Below, piece after piece: positions 1 to 10,311 of a stretch of 64,000 bases of DNA (position 1 is its first letter; each line of letters opens with the position of its first letter). Origin of the DNA: Camelus bactrianus (lineage: Eukaryota > Chordata > Mammalia > Artiodactyla > Camelidae). The notes beneath the pieces are model-generated. The model saw only the letters and a list, made by a program, of their open reading frames with translations, made no database searches and was not told the DNA's origin. Location of the stretch: NCBI RefSeq assembly GCF_048773025.1, contig NC_133567.1, positions 868,001 through 932,000 on the forward strand. The letters run 5' to 3'. The translations under genes were made by a program, and so were the position numbers.

Positions 1-217
1 GAAGAGCAAGAGACAGCTGAGCTGTCCCTCTCTTTGCCATATGAGAACACAGCAAGAGGGGGGACATCTACAAACCAAGAGTCCTCACTAGAAACCAAAT
101 TGGCTGAAAAACCTCGATCTTGGACTCCTAGCACGTAGAGCAGTGAGAAAGTCAATGTCTGTTGTGTGAGCCACTCCGGGTGCGGTATTTCATTGTGGCA
201 GCCAGAGCAGACTAAGA
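1..217 (+). mobile_element. MLT1-family LTR fragment (ERVL-MaLR)
   Basis: Right-hand part of an ancient MLT1-type LTR, recognised from its order of blocks: 'gccatatgagaacacagc', 'accaaattggctg', 'ctcgatcttggact', 'gtgagaaagtcaatgtctg' and the end 'agcagactaagat'. It is a solitary, incomplete fossil with no coding part. The family is old, shared across placental mammals. The other copies start exactly at the spacer boundary. Confidence 0.8.
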
Positions 218-262
218 TCTCCCCTTTCCAAATCTACACACATGGCGTATACAGTGTGGCAG

Positions 263-610
263 CGTCTTAGTCTACTCGGGCTGCTATGGGTCAGCACCAC
301 AGCCTGAGCAGCATGAAACAACAGAAACTGATTTCTCACAGCTCTGGATGCCGGGACTCCAACCAGCACGGCCATTTCCAGAGAGGGCTCTCGTCCTGGC
401 TCACAGGCACCTCGTGGCTGTGTCCTCTCACGGTGCAAGTGGCTCCGGACCTCTGCGGTCTCTTTCCTAGGGGCACTAATTCCATTCGTGTGAGCTCCAC
501 CCTCGTGATTCAGTACCTCCCCAAAGTCCCATCTCCTGATACCATCACCTTGGGGTATTAAGATTGCAACATGTGAACTGAGTGGGGCACAAACATTCAG
601 ACCGTAGCAG
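263..610 (-). mobile_element. MLT1-like LTR, reverse orientation
   Basis: On the minus strand the sequence begins 'ctgctacggtctgaatgttt', passes 'aaggtgatggtatcagg', 'ggtggagctcacacgaatgg' and 'gagaggacacagcc', and ends 'agcccgagtagactaagacg'. That is the block order of an MLT1-type LTR. It faces the preceding LTR fragment about 45 bp away. It looks close to full LTR length, is solitary and ancient. The open frames across it (91 codons plus, 82 minus) are chance. Confidence 0.75.
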
Positions 611-1825
611 GAGGTTTTGACGTAAGTGGGGAAGATGATTTTTACTGTAGTTTAGTTTTATTTGTTTATATGAGAGATGTCTAGGCTACTTCAGAATTGT
701 ATTATCACTGCCACCTTCTACTAAATTGTAGGTTCTGCTCAATTGGTCTTTTCACTTGCTGCGGTTTTTTTTTTTTTTTTTTTTTTTTTTGTTCGCTTGC
801 TTTTCTTGGAGCACCTTTAGCTTAATTACCTTTTAAATCCAACTTTATGTTGCAAACATTTATCCCAGCTCACACACTCTTAAATAGTTCAGATTCCTAC
901 CTCTATGATGACACACGGTTTTATTTAATCTAAGATGCTTTAAAACCATAAGAATCTACTTTAACTTTTGTAGTGTATAAATACTATGCTGTAGATTTGA
1001 CATATACAGAGTTCCTCATTTCCAAATTTTATTCCTGTATCTATTTTCTCTTACAATAGCCTCTAAACTAACTACTAATTAATTACACAAACATGTATTA
1101 AGTAACTGTTAGGTCCTAGGTCCTCTCATAGGTAGTGGGGACACAGAGGATAACCCTCACCTCTCCCCCCTCCCCCCCCACTAAGAGCTAACCGTCTAGT
1201 GGAACACGCAAACGGACTGTTACAGTTCAGGGTAATAAATAAATGGTAGGAATCTAAATACGTTGCTTTTTTAAGTGAAACACATCTGGGCAGAAATAAA
1301 CCGCTTCAGGACAGAGTCTGCAAAGTGTTTCACTAGCCTTATTTTCTCATGTTGAACACTGGAAACTTGATACTAAAGAGGGAGTCAGCCCTGGTTATAG
1401 AAGTTAGAAGGCTTTTGTTTGCTTGTGTGAGTATTTATCTTTTGTCTCAGGGCTCTGTAAAGGTGACACGATGATTTGTTGACAATGAATCAGCACATGC
1501 TCTGCAATGACAACCCTTTTACAACCTCCTGTGTGTATGAAATACACACCCACAGACAGCAAACTGGAAAGGATGTGTAGGAGATTCTCATATCAGTGTG
1601 TTCTTCTCTCTCAACAGGAACAGATAATAACTCTTAACCAGTGCAGCTACAGGGATAAAAGATTCCCCCCTTCCCCATGTGTCCCGCACGGCTCCCTCCC
1701 TACGCCGTCTGCCTTGACATGTGCACACCAGCGCTTGGAAAAGACTCCAGGGGCCTGATGCACAGATAAGCTTCGGATGCTCACCCCCTGCTCCTATATG
1801 GATGCTATTCAATTCAAAGTGTAAA
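611..1825. other. Unassigned spacer with T tract
   Basis: AT-rich sequence with no recognised gene or repeat family. A T tract lies at 765-790 (26 here, about 24 in Lb, longer in Lc-Le) and a C run near 1172-1180 that also varies in length. A short open frame at 1507-1758 has no recognisable protein features. Equivalent stretches are listed under the other long spacers. Confidence 0.6.
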
Positions 1826-2040
1826 TTTTAGACACACACTACTGTATATGAAATAGATAAACAACAAGGACCTACTGTATAGCACAGGGAATAACAGATA
1901 ATGGAAAAAAAGCTGAAAAGGAAAAATATATATGAAAAAATATACACACATATATATATAACTGAATCACTTTGCTATACACCTGAAATTAACATTGTAA
2001 ATTAACTATGCTTCAATAAAAAAATTTAAAAAGAAAAAAA
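1826..2040 (+). mobile_element. LINE-1 3' end, cetartiodactyl type (first)
   Basis: The 3' UTR of a LINE-1, 5'-truncated. The order 'gaaatagataaacaacaagg', 'tactgtatagcacaggg', 'ctgaatcactttgctatac', 'acctgaaattaacattg' and 'cttcaataaaaaa' matches the L1 3' end common in cattle, whale and camel DNA. It ends in an A-rich tail with an AATAAA signal. It contains no coding part. Confidence 0.8.
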
Positions 2041-2124
2041 TGTAGAAAAAAATTGTAAATAGGGCTAAGTTCCAAAAGTGGAGTTAAGAAAAGTTCAGCG
2101 TGACCTTATTTTTCCATGATCACT

Positions 2125-2570
2125 ATAACAACGCATTTTTAAAGTTCTGTTGAACTATATTTTACATACCATACAACACACCCATTGAAAGTGTACAATT
2201 CAGTGAGTTTTAATACATTTGTGGAGTAGCCATCATCACAATCCACTTCTTGAACACTTTCATCGCCCCAAAGCATTTCCTCATGCCCATTTTCAAGCAG
2301 TCCCATCTACCATTCCCTCACTCTCGGCCCCCATCAATCACTGATCTGTTTTCTTTTTCACAGATTTGACTTTTCCAGAGCTTTATATAGATAGACTCAT
2401 ACAAAGTATAGTAATTTGTGTCTGTCAATGCTGTTGTTGTCTTTTTATTTTGAAATAACTATAGATTCACAGAAAGGTGCAAAAATAGTACAGGGAGGTC
2501 CCATTTACCTGCACCCTGTCTTCTTCAGGAGTATCCTGTGACTATAGCACAAAGCCAAAATGAGAAATTA
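2125..2570 (+). mobile_element. Old LINE-1 (L1M-like) fragment
   Basis: 'acataccatacaacacaccc', 'aaagtgtacaattcagtgag', 'tttcatcgccccaaagca' and 'actcatacaaagtatagt' follow the order of the widespread L1M-type 3' region. 'aggtgcaaaaatagtacagg' and 'ggaggtcccatttacctg' belong to a related L1M/HAL1-like block. It is heavily diverged and has no coding frame. The exact subfamily is uncertain. Copies: 29747-30192, 39979-40424, 50223-50668, 60493-60938. Confidence 0.65.
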
Positions 2571-3526
2571 ACAGCGACTCAGTGTGTGCATAGTTCTAGG
2601 CCATCTCACAACGTGTTAGAGAATGTACGTAGATTTGTATTACATGTGTGGATTTTGTCATTTTGAGAATGTTAGACAAATGAAATCACAATATGTAACT
2701 TTTCATACCTTAATTATGTACAGTTTATTGACTATTAATTATGCCTTAAGAAGATGTTAAAATGGGGTTGGGCAAAGCACTTACGTACTCAAATGAGAAG
2801 GACGTTGCTTTACACTTTTGAGGAAGTAGTGATTATCTGGATGTAAAATCCCTTTTGCCTCGGCTCTCCATAGAGCAAGGCTGACACAGATTCTGTTTGT
2901 AAAAGTATAATGCATAAGCAGAATAATAAAAATTATTCAGGAACGACAGAAGTAACTACTTGTAGAAGTTGTAACAATAACCCCGCAAGCCGGTTTAGGG
3001 GGAAAGCACCCCGTTTATTGAACCGTTTCAGCAATCTTTCAGCAGCTCATTAGATGTGCCCAGCAACATTTCAGCAACCCACAGGAAGTGCCCAGTCCAT
3101 GGGAGGAGTGCCAGGTGGAGAAAGGTGATGGAGCGCAGGATTCCTCCCCTGGCCTTCCCTCTTGCCAGAGGGCTGGGGGGCGGTTGTGGTAAAGACACAG
3201 CCTCAGGTCATCCCATTACCTTTCGCTGGAGAGTGAGTTATTCTGATTTATCCACAGTGTTCTTGGTATATCTCTGTATAAATATTTAGCGATTGCTCCA
3301 GGCATTACATTATACACACATAACTTACCACCACTTACTAGTGTCATCTTTTTCACCAGTTTGAATAAAGTCTAGAAACTTTCCTTTTCTTTTAGTTCCC
3401 TTACTCGTCCCATTTATAATACCATTGTCTTCAACTATTAGCTCCAAATACACTGAGAACCACATCAAATAACGGTAAATTTTCTGAGTTGTAGACTTCA
3501 GCATCTGGTCTGGGATCCATGAAGCA
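2571..3526. other. Unassigned spacer
   Basis: No recognised gene or repeat, apart from possible extension of the old L1 for the first 150 bp. The open frame at 3056-3289 (77 codons) has no domain I recognise. Its copies are open in every long spacer only because the spacers are almost identical. Confidence 0.5.
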
Positions 3527-3559
3527 GAAAAAAACCCAAACCCAAACCAAAAACCAAAC

Positions 3560-3591
<32 letters not shown>
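3527..3591. repeat. A-rich tract
   Basis: 'aaaacccaaacccaaaccaa' runs into about 30 A. The A run shrinks to about 17 in Lb (ends 31199) and is intermediate in Lc (ends 41443), Ld (ends 51686) and Le (ends 61956). It could be the tail of a lost retroposon, but no body is seen. Confidence 0.8.
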
Positions 3592-3592
<1 letters not shown>

Positions 3593-3686
3593 AATCCGGG
3601 GAACTTACCACGCAGTCTTTTTTTGGGTCCTGAAGTGTCTAATCAGTCTTCCTTCTTCCTTTTTCACAACAACTTTCAGAGTGTAT

Positions 3687-3840
3687 CTGTGTGTGTGTGT
3701 GTGTGTGTATGTATGTTTTATATATCTCAGATAAATATATATTTTTATATATCTCATATATATATGTTTTACGTATCTCATGTATGTTATATATATTTTA
3801 TATACGATAATATATATAATATACATTTACATATTTATAG
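3687..3840. repeat. GT/AT compound microsatellite
   Basis: A (GT)n run of about ten repeats, then 'atgtatg', then 140 bp of AT-rich 'tatatctca'-type near-repeats. Copies: about 31295-31449, 41540-41693, 51783-51937, 62053-62206. Repeat lengths hardly vary between copies, suggesting very recent duplication. Confidence 0.85.
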
Positions 3841-5220
3841 GAAATGTATATTTATATCTCCGGGTTTTTATCTGTTGTAAGTGTGAGGAATAGAAAGAAA
3901 CCCTTCGTTCCAACTTGTCGCTGCCCTCTCTCACTACGTTTTAGTTGTTTTATGTGTCTGTTTTATCTGTATTGCTAAATTACTATAGAATCATAGGATT
4001 TTCAGGCAGTGGGCATAAAGTTTATAAATTTATTTTAAAAATACAGCACAGTTTTAGAACATTGGGTTCAATGCTGCCCCGGTTGCTGGTGCCCAGATGG
4101 TGGTCAGTGTGTGTGTGACTGCTCCAGGTCCTCCCCTCACTCTGACACCCCCTCATTACTGGGCTTAGCCACTGCTCACGCATGTGCTTAGCATACAGCC
4201 TTTAAATACTGTGACCCAATGCTCCATCTCTGCAGAAATCTATACTCCGGTCGAATCGACTCTTCAAATTGTTGTTTGTGATTATGTGAGTTTATAATCT
4301 TTTTTCTCTCTGTTTTGATAATTCCCCAGGAGACAGTTTTTCTTGAAATCTCGCTGTATAAATTCACCTTATTGTTTCCTTCCTCAGCTGCTGTCCTTGA
4401 AGTTTCCTCACACTCGGAGCCAGCTCCACCTGTCGGTCCCTCAGCCTCACCTTCCCTTTCCGCTCATCGACCCCCTTTCCACATCTGTCTTCTGCTACGA
4501 ACACCACTGGACCAGTTCCAATTTGAGCTACATTCACTCCGCACGCCCCCTACCTCCCACTCTAACCCCCTTTCTCCTAACATCCCCCACCCTCCCCGTC
4601 ACATACTTCACTCACCCCAGGAAAGGAAAACGGTTCAAAAGCTTTCATTTTGGAAAGGTGAAACTTTCCTGTTGCTGGATTTGATTTCCACCTGCCCCCA
4701 CTTGAAGAACTCAGCAGGAGGAGTGACGTCTTGGTATTCCAACACAGATCCCTAGAGGGGCCGTGCACAGGGACACAGATAAACCTGGAGGATGTAGTCT
4801 ATCAGGCTCTGTATTTCTAGCACATGTTTCTTTCTTCCAGGACATTCTCCTCCTTTCAAGACTTAAGTAAGCAAGCTTCCAAATTTAACCATTATTGATA
4901 TTAAGTATACTAAAAATACATTCTGACTTTTAAAAGTACAATTTGAGCCTAATTCATTTATAAGTTCTAGACAAAACAACTAGAAATGGGGTTAATTATT
5001 GAACTGTTCAGGTTAATAAAGGAAATCTTTTCTAAAAATAATAGCACACGTCAGAGATGAGCAAATACAGTCACTTACTCTAGGAAGGGATTTCAAGGCA
5101 TCAGCTACTGACCTGTGCCCCCTCACTAGGGATACATTAATATTGACTGTCTCATGTGGACCAGTGCTCAGTTTATTAGAAAATTCAAATTAAAGTTTTC
5201 ATTCCTTAACAACACGTTCA
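3841..5220. other. Unassigned spacer with C-rich open frames
   Basis: Mostly unassigned. A pyrimidine-rich block at about 4380-4620 holds two overlapping plus-strand open frames (4315-4755, 146 codons; 4343-4684, 113 codons). Neither shows a recognisable domain. A good splice acceptor, 'ttgtttccttcctcag', ends at 4387; see the separate exon entry. Confidence 0.5.
4388..4684 (+). other. Possible exon in long spacer (weak)
   Basis: A strong pyrimidine tract and AG end at 4387. Reading from there in phase 0, the frame stays open for 98 codons to a TGA at 4682-4684. Phase 0 is also the phase in which the 90-bp exon of a preceding long-unit core would end, so splicing is formally possible. The predicted peptide is Pro/Ser/Thr/Leu-rich (LPPTLTPFLL, RKGKRFKSFHFGK) and resembles nothing I know. 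A C-rich strand has few stops, so the frame may be chance. Copies: 31997-32293, 42241-42537, 52484-52780, 62754-63050. Confidence 0.15.
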
Positions 5221-5393
5221 TACTGTATAGCACAGGGAACCATACTCAATACCTTGTAGTAACTTACGGTGAAAAAGAATATGAAAATGAATATATGTAT
5301 ATTCATGTATGACTGAAGCATTATGCTGTACACCAGAAACTGACACAATGTGGTAAATGGATTATACTTCAATTAAAAAAAAAACAAAAAAAT
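5221..5393 (+). mobile_element. LINE-1 3' end, camelid-like type (second)
   Basis: A second, shorter L1 3' UTR: 'tactgtatagcacaggg', 'ttgtagtaacttacggtg', 'gaatatatgtatattcatg', 'tatgactgaagcattatg', 'ctgtacaccagaaactgac' and 'ttatacttcaattaaaa'. The middle differs from the usual ruminant/whale form and fits what I remember of camelid L1 tails. It is 5'-truncated with no coding part. Confidence 0.75.
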
Positions 5394-7285
5394 GTTTTCA
5401 TTCCTTATTATATAATCAGAAAATAATAAACTCTAGCCACAGTTATTACTCTAGAACATGCAGAAGTATTTAAAAGTTTATATTTGGAATCTCATCAAAC
5501 ATAAGGCCTATTATTACATGTAATCAACTTTACTGAAGTAAATACTTATCCCTTACAAACAACTCTTGAACACAACCTGTGATGAATAGATTCACCTCTG
5601 AGGTGGTTATTCATCCTGGCCTACATTAGTATCGCAGTAAGTTTCCACTGTGCATTTCAGTTAAAGAGAATCTTTTAAAAGCCTCTCACACCATAACACC
5701 GTTTCAGACAACTTTGGCTTCAGCTCTTCATTTTATATTTATTTTTTGTGTATGAGGCCCCGTTCTTCAGTGATAGAATGATACTCTTTTTATGTGAGGT
5801 GCGCCCTTCCATCTGCTGCTGCAGGCAATTACACAGCAGCTCTCCTGGGGCCCCTTGACCCCTTGTTAGAATGTACCCACTCTTCCCACCCATCAGTCGC
5901 CAAGTGTTCACTACCTGTGGAGTCTTGATGATACAGCTCGGTTCTGCATGTCAAATAGTCACTTTAGTCCTATTAAATTCTCATTGTGTGACATTCTGGA
6001 CCACTGATGAAAGCTGGAAAAAGCATTACTTCCATTATGGGGTTTAATAGTATGGCTTTTTGACACAAAGCAAAAATAAGTATTCCAAAGTTGTGTTGCA
6101 TGGTTGTTTTCTCTCTTAAAAAATAATCTTCTGACAGTGCAGCGTTTTCCTGTCTCAAACGCCATAATAAATAGGAATTTGACCACAGTGGTTAATATAG
6201 CAGCTCCATGGACTGAGATACTGAGGTTTCATTACTGACTTCGCACCAGGAATTAGACCTGCCAGGACATTTCACTGATTAAAACTTGATTAATTGCCTG
6301 TTAACGTGTCAGATTTTACTCACCTTGGCAAGGGCACTAACCATGAAGAACAGATGAAAGGAATGCTAAAGGAAATGCCATTGGTAGCCCAGCAGATCCT
6401 TACCCAGTTCCCATCCTGTGGGTTAAACGATTTAGCAGAATTTTTATCAGATGTTTCTTAGAGTGAATAATGCCACAGACACAATCAAAGGGAAAAAACT
6501 AACCTTTTATATTTGAATTCAAAACACGCAATTTTAATCTTTTTGTGTGTGTTGTAATATCAAGTAATGTAATGGCCCAGATTGTGAGAGAGGACGATGT
6601 CTTGACATAGGAAATAGACTTAGCCAATAAGTTATTTCAAGTCAGACTATTACTCAGGATGTGTTCAATGGTTAAACAGCAGCTAGGAATGGTGGGTGAG
6701 CAGCTACACACCGCAGGTTCTCATTGCTAGAAGGGCACGGCCATTTGTGTGTGAATAAGTGAGCTAGTGAGACTCCTTGGGCCTTCAGCACAGCGATGTC
6801 AGGTTCACAGTGACCCAGAGCATAAGGTCTAAATTAAAGGCAAAATTTCACACCTTCTTTTTCAAACCAAGTCTCAGACTTCTTTTCTCAACTTTATTCC
6901 TCCCTCCTGCCCTCACGCTGTTTTAGGGAGACATTCACACAGACATATCCAGTGCTATCGTTTTGTCCATGGTCTTCAAGGAACATGCCTTTTTTCCTGG
7001 TAAGCTGCCTCATTCTGGCACTACTCTTCCTTACGGTAAATATCTGCTTTTTTGATCTCGGCTTCATCAAGAGTCACAGGGGCCCTTTCTGAGTCTGCAG
7101 TGCCGTTCTGGGCTGCTTGCAACAGGAGGAACTTCTCTGCAAACAGCCCTGTTCTTTTTGAATTTTATCATTGTAGAAACTGCATAAATCTACACAGATC
7201 GGTTATAATATTCAATACTTATGGTCAATTAATCCATACATATATCTAATATAATCTATATAAAATAATCTATAATATATCTAAT
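5394..7285. other. Unassigned AT-rich spacer
   Basis: No gene, RNA gene or repeat family recognised. Several short minus-strand frames (for example 5959-6186, 75 codons) lack any protein signature. The last 60 bp are 'atctaata'-type AT-rich sequence leading into the core boundary. Confidence 0.5.
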
Positions 7286-8313
7286 AATGATAGCTATGGC
7301 CATAAGTTAGCAACGTTTGCTAGGAACTGGGTTGATGTTAACTCTGCTAGTTCTGATCCATAGATCATAGTCCTTTGTAGATCTATGGTCTGTTGTAGAC
7401 TTTGTGTGTTAGGTGCAGCATTTATCACATTTTATGTACCGCATTATATATATGATATTCAGTAGCTTACCCTTCTAAATGAAAAGATAAAAGGACTATA
7501 GATGAGTAGATTCTTAGTGAGTTGTTCCCCGCCCTCTCCCATTCCCACTAATTTGCTTAGAGATAGCCAATACAGAAGATTCTTTAAACATGTGGATGAG
7601 GAGAGAAACTCAATCCTTAACCATTACACATTTTCAGGACTGACTTTAAATTAAATTTTAGGCTATCATTAGCAATGTACCGCTATTCTCAGGTTTCTTT
7701 TATAGTCTCTTGTTTCGATGACCTTTTCGTACTTCGGTCTTTGCTTAATTTCATTCAGAGGTAGAAAATATGGTAATTTTTAACAACTCCTTGGTAATTC
7801 TGCAAATACAAAGGAAGTTTTAAAAAGGCAGATTTAAAAGAAAAGAATTGATTTGATTCCAAAGCTGGTATTAACATATTTTAATGCAGAGGAAAGATAA
7901 GGAGCAAGATGAATCTTAAGGTTATAAGAGGCCCATCAAATTGACCTACATGAGCTCACAGAAGTTACACGTTTCCTAAGGCCAAGGAACTGTTTCATGA
8001 CCTTGAAGGGTATATTAGTATTTCTATTCAAGTCATTACATTTTCAAACATTGGAACTGCTCAGATTTGGTTCACTGCACAAATCAATCACTTAGAATGT
8101 TAAAGAGCATGACTTTGGTCTCCTGGAGACAGCTCTTCTGTGATTGAGCTCTCGTTTGCACCGCCTGTCTACCTTCCCTGTTAAATTTTTTTCTTGTTTG
8201 TATTTTTTTTTTTTTTTTTCCCTTATCAGCCTACATTGTGAATGCAACTGATAGAACAAACACCAACACCTAACACTGGAATTTCTCTCCTCTGGACTCA
8301 TTTGAAACACATG

Positions 8314-8536
8314 CTGAGGTTCTCAATCGGCAAGTTTTATAAAATGTCAGAACGTTTTAGAGTTGGGAGTGATTGTTGGACTCATTATAATCACACAGGG
8401 AGCTTAAGAAAATACTAATGCCTCAGCCCCACCTTCAGAAATTGTGAATTAACTTGTCTGGGGAAGACTGCAGGCCCCTATGTTTTGAAAAAGTTTTCCA
8501 AGCAATTTGAATGTCCAGCCAATTGGAGAACCACTG
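8314..8536. mobile_element. MER5-like hAT-Charlie element (unit A)
   Basis: A short non-autonomous DNA transposon. Its ends form an inverted pair ('tgaggttctcaa' left, 'ttggagaaccactg' right). The body, 'ataatcacacagggagctta', 'aaatactaatgcctcagccc' and 'cttgtctgggg', matches MER5A/B block order. It is 223 bp, somewhat longer than the usual 180-190 bp because of extra bases on the left. It has no coding capacity. It sits about 100 bp upstream of the CpG island. Confidence 0.8.
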
Positions 8537-8634
8537 GGCTAGTCCCATTCGATCAGATAAAAACAGAAATTCATATAGGATTGGACATAGCAAAGGGCAC
8601 AAAACTAGACATCAGAATAGCTGAGACTAAAGAC

Positions 8635-9403
8635 TGACGGCGCCGGCCCTCCCCGCCCCGCAGAGGCCCGCGCGGCCTCCCTCCGCCGCGGGGACCCGGG
8701 GTGGCAGCCGCCGCAACCCCCGTCCTTCCCGCGCCCCGCGCCCCGCGCCCCGCCGCCGCCGCCGCCGCCCGCACTCACCTCAGGGGCGCAACCGGCACAG
8801 CCGGCCGTCGGCCTCTTTCCCGCCGAGGCGTCTCGGTGCGGTACTCCCTGCGCGGGCGGGTTCTTCCCCGGCGGTCGCAGGGGGTTCAGGGATGGGGGGG
8901 CGGGGAACGGCCGTCACACGAGCAACGAACCGAAGCGCCGCCTGGTGGCATTTTCCACAGGCCGGCGCCACCACAGCCGCCTTGGGTCCGCACAGCCCCC
9001 TGCCGGCCGCAGCTCTTGCTGTCTCGCCCAGCCGACAAGTCTCCGCGGACAGGGGAGGGAGCCGCGGCGCGAGTCGGAGGCCGGGCAGGGGTGTGCGCAG
9101 ACTCTTTCCTCTGGGGACTGCGCGCATGCGCACCAGCGGGTCGGGACCCGTGGCCGCTGCGTCGGGGCGGGACACGCGGCCGCTGCGTGGGGTCCGGCCC
9201 CGCCCAGGGGCGCTGGTCCGGCTCCGCCAATCGCGAGCGCCGGGTACCTCTTGGCGCGGGCCATTTGAATGGTTCGCGGCCGCCTGAGGTGGCGGCAGGT
9301 GGGCACGCCGCTGCCCTTTTGGGAGCTTCTCTGAGATCGGGAGGGGAACCCGCCCCTCATCCTTTCGCCGGAGCCCCTCCCTCCCCAGGCCGCGGGACTG
9401 GCC
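8635..9403. promoter_or_regulatory. CpG-island promoter, unit A
   Basis: A sharp GC-rich island in AT-rich surroundings, dense in CpG. Plus-strand order: a 'cgccccg' run and CCG tract (near 8733-8770), a CTCF-like core at 8938-8951 (12 of the 14 positions of CCGCGNGGNGGCAG, counting the two Ns), a perfect NRF1-type palindrome at 9122-9132, two 26-bp GC-box/NotI repeats (9138-9189), CCAAT near 9226-9230, E2F-like TTGGCGC near 9251, then ATG at 9269. There is no TATA box. The features fit a broad, possibly two-way housekeeping or germline-type promoter. The long overlapping frames here (about 250 codons) are GC artefacts. Confidence 0.8.
8773..8779 (-). other. Minus-strand splice donor in CpG island
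   Basis: On the minus strand the sequence reads 'cccctgag|gtgagtgcgg', a near-ideal donor, inside the island and facing away from the plus-strand exon. The same donor is in S1 (G of GT at 12250), L2 (36387), L3 and L4. In S2-S5 it is GTGAGG, still usable. No partner acceptor is identified. It suggests a minus-strand transcript starting in the island. Confidence 0.4.
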
Positions 9404-10311
9404 AAAACAAAACAAAAAAAAACAGCTGGGAAAGTAAAACAACACTGACTTCAGGATAACGGTTACGTCTTTGGATGGAAAGAAGGGAATGGGATAAAGG
9501 AAAGGTGAAAAAGAAACTTCAAGCATTTGTATATGGTTTGATTCTTAGAAGAAAGATTTTTAAATGCTAACATTTTGCCAGAATTCTTCAAAGTTTTAAA
9601 GAAATAAAATGTTCATATGTAATTTTATTACATAAAAACCCAAAATACAGTCATGCATATGCACACAGATATGCATATTTTATATGTAAACATAAACAAC
9701 ATGATTCAATGAATAAAATGATAGAGATTTTCTTTATCATTGAGCTTTATTCTTTTCCTGAACTTACGGTTATTTCAGGTACTTCAGGGCTCCAGAGCTT
9801 GCCAGGAGACGCACATGTCCAAGAAGGCCAGTCCCCAGCAGGGAAGCAGGATGGAGCCCCAGGTGCAGGTAGGTCACGGCACGATGGGGGTACTGGGGAT
9901 GGTCGAAGGCAGGCAGGGAGGCTCGGGGTCAGGCAACGGGGAGGGAAGCATCGGGGTGTATGTGGGGCACAGGTAGGCCAAGGCAGGATGCAGTGAGGGG
10001 CGCTGTGTGGGACCCAAGTAGGAAGGGAGGGGAGGGGTGCTTCAGGAGCCAGGGTCGGGCTATCCCCTCCCCCCACCTCCTGCCACCTCCCAAAGCAGCG
10101 AGTCCCTCCTGAGCTCCCTGTCGGACAGGCCCAGCTTTGGCATCTGCGTCCTTGCCCCACGTTGCTAAAGGGCTCCCCTCATCTGGAGCCCGCGGCCCAC
10201 TTTTCTTTCCCACCACAGACTGGATGCATCTTTGGACATGTGGCTGGCTCTGGGATGAAATGTTTCCAGGGCACTTCATTGGCACTCTTAACTCGTGTCA
10301 TAACACACTGA
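9269..10311 (+). CDS. Candidate 3-exon small ORF, unit A
   Basis: Model: exon 1 coding part 9269-9298 (ATG to 'ggcggcag|gtgggc'), exon 2 9779-9868 ('ggttatttcag|' to 'gtgcag|gtaggt'), exon 3 9 bp after a pyrimidine tract, 10219-10311, ending in TGA. Introns are 480 and 350 bp. The joined frame is 70 residues: an Arg-rich start (MVRGRLRWRQ), a polar middle (MSKKASPQQGSRMEPQVQ) and a hydrophobic tail with Cys43 and Cys55 (GCIFGHVAGSGMKCFQG). I recognise no family, signal peptide or domain. The start context is weak (T at -3, G at +4); Met23 is an alternative. Exon 2 has the best splice signals; the coding claim is tentative and a noncoding transcript is equally possible. Confidence 0.25.

Larger units (their letters stand above)
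1..7285. repeat. Long spacer La (5' end cut by window)
   Basis: First copy of the long-unit spacer; position 1 corresponds to 27626, 37850, 48093 and 58364 in later copies, so about 46 bp lie outside the window. It is AT-rich. Blocks in order: two MLT1 LTR pieces, a T tract (765-790), a LINE-1 3' end, an older L1 piece, an A-rich tract, a GT/AT microsatellite, a C-rich stretch with open frames, and a second LINE-1 3' end. It stops at 7285, where the common core begins with 'aatgatagctatggcc'. No convincing gene is seen. It differs from later copies by scattered single bases and tract lengths, for example 'actcttgaac' near 5565 where the others read 'actattgaac'. Confidence 0.9.

Noticed and set aside
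286-561. 91-codon plus-strand frame and the 82-codon minus-strand frame
   Set aside because: They lie wholly within the MLT1-like LTR fossil.
3605-3880. Frames rich in Tyr/Ile/Val/Cys repeats
   Set aside because: Translation of the GT/AT microsatellite.
8202-8310. T tract plus 'cccttatcag' resembling a strong splice acceptor, with an 72-codon minus-strand frame opposite
   Set aside because: No usable donor or AATAAA follows on the plus strand before the CpG island. The frame is cut by T-tract length changes between units.
8701-9526. Open frames of about 250 codons on both strands of the CpG island, repeated in every unit
   Set aside because: Five or six frames are open at once, the peptides are Arg/Ala/Pro/Gly-rich with no domain, and stops are rare at this GC content. 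The frames also change length with the 26-bp repeat number.
9887-9905. 'ggggtactggggatggt' as a possible camelid tRNA-derived SINE fragment
   Set aside because: Only a short match to the SINE's reverse strand as I remember it, with no promoter boxes or tail around it.
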